From JBCCMA01 sp045107005 (GTDB taxonomy: Bacteria > Pseudomonadota > Gammaproteobacteria > Steroidobacterales > JBCCMA01): 14,537 nucleotides of DNA. The notes below the pieces were generated by a model. It worked only from the letters and a program-made list of their open reading frames with translations. It made no database searches and was not told where the DNA came from. The position numbers and the translations under genes were made by a program. Positions 14,537 to 14,537 of this stretch are shown here, piece after piece; position 1 is the first letter of the stretch; the number at the start of each line of letters is the position of its first letter. The stretch covers positions 1 to 14,537 of the forward strand of contig JBGCFP010000135.1 of NCBI GenBank assembly GCA_045107005.1, written 5' to 3'.

Positions 14537-14537
14537 C

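Overview
The window reads as a high-GC (about 60% by eye) proteobacterial chromosome fragment, probably gammaproteobacterial. It has a TonB-dependent outer-membrane receptor, a YnjBCD-type ABC transporter, dense coding and stop/start overlaps. I see no tRNA, rRNA, CRISPR array, insertion sequence or phage gene. The exact lineage cannot be fixed from the sequence alone.

Layout. Bases 1-333 (+) hold the C-terminal end of a classical short-chain dehydrogenase. Its last 17 bases overlap, tail to tail, the end of a seven-gene minus-strand run filling 317-10387. In transcription order this run is: an Oar-like TonB-dependent receptor (10387-7394); YnjB-type periplasmic binding protein; YnjC-type double permease; YnjD-type ATPase; YnjF-type CDP-alcohol phosphatidyltransferase; a VTT (TVP38/TMEM64) membrane domain fused to an FAD/disulfide oxidoreductase; and a di-iron fatty acid hydroxylase/sterol desaturase family membrane protein. 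Five of the six junctions are overlaps (TTGA, 25 bases or TGATG, ATGA, TGATG, TGATG). Only the gap before the VTT fusion is non-overlapping. The run is therefore almost certainly one operon. A candidate sigma70 promoter and a small palindrome lie just upstream of the receptor.

The core matches, by family and protein length, the E. coli K-12 locus ydjXYZ-ynjABCDEF as I know it: two VTT proteins, the YnjBCD transporter and the YnjF phosphatidyltransferase. That locus has no established function that I can cite. Here the VTT part is fused to a redox enzyme, and the cluster has gained its own outer-membrane receptor and a lipid-type hydroxylase. I infer an envelope-spanning system: TonB-driven uptake, periplasmic capture, ABC import, then membrane-bound phospholipid, redox and hydroxylation chemistry. 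The substrate is unknown.

Right of the operon is a divergent gene for a secreted protein of unknown function (10528-11202, +). It faces a DUF4105 (Lnb-N-like) membrane-anchored protein (11225-12028, -). A non-coding stretch of about 230 bases follows and contains a coding-like fragment. The window ends with a minus-strand pair: a PECR-type SDR (enoyl-CoA-reductase-like, lacking the usual Tyr/Lys) followed 18 bases later by a Rieske ring-hydroxylating oxygenase alpha subunit. This pair looks catabolic and separate from the transporter operon.
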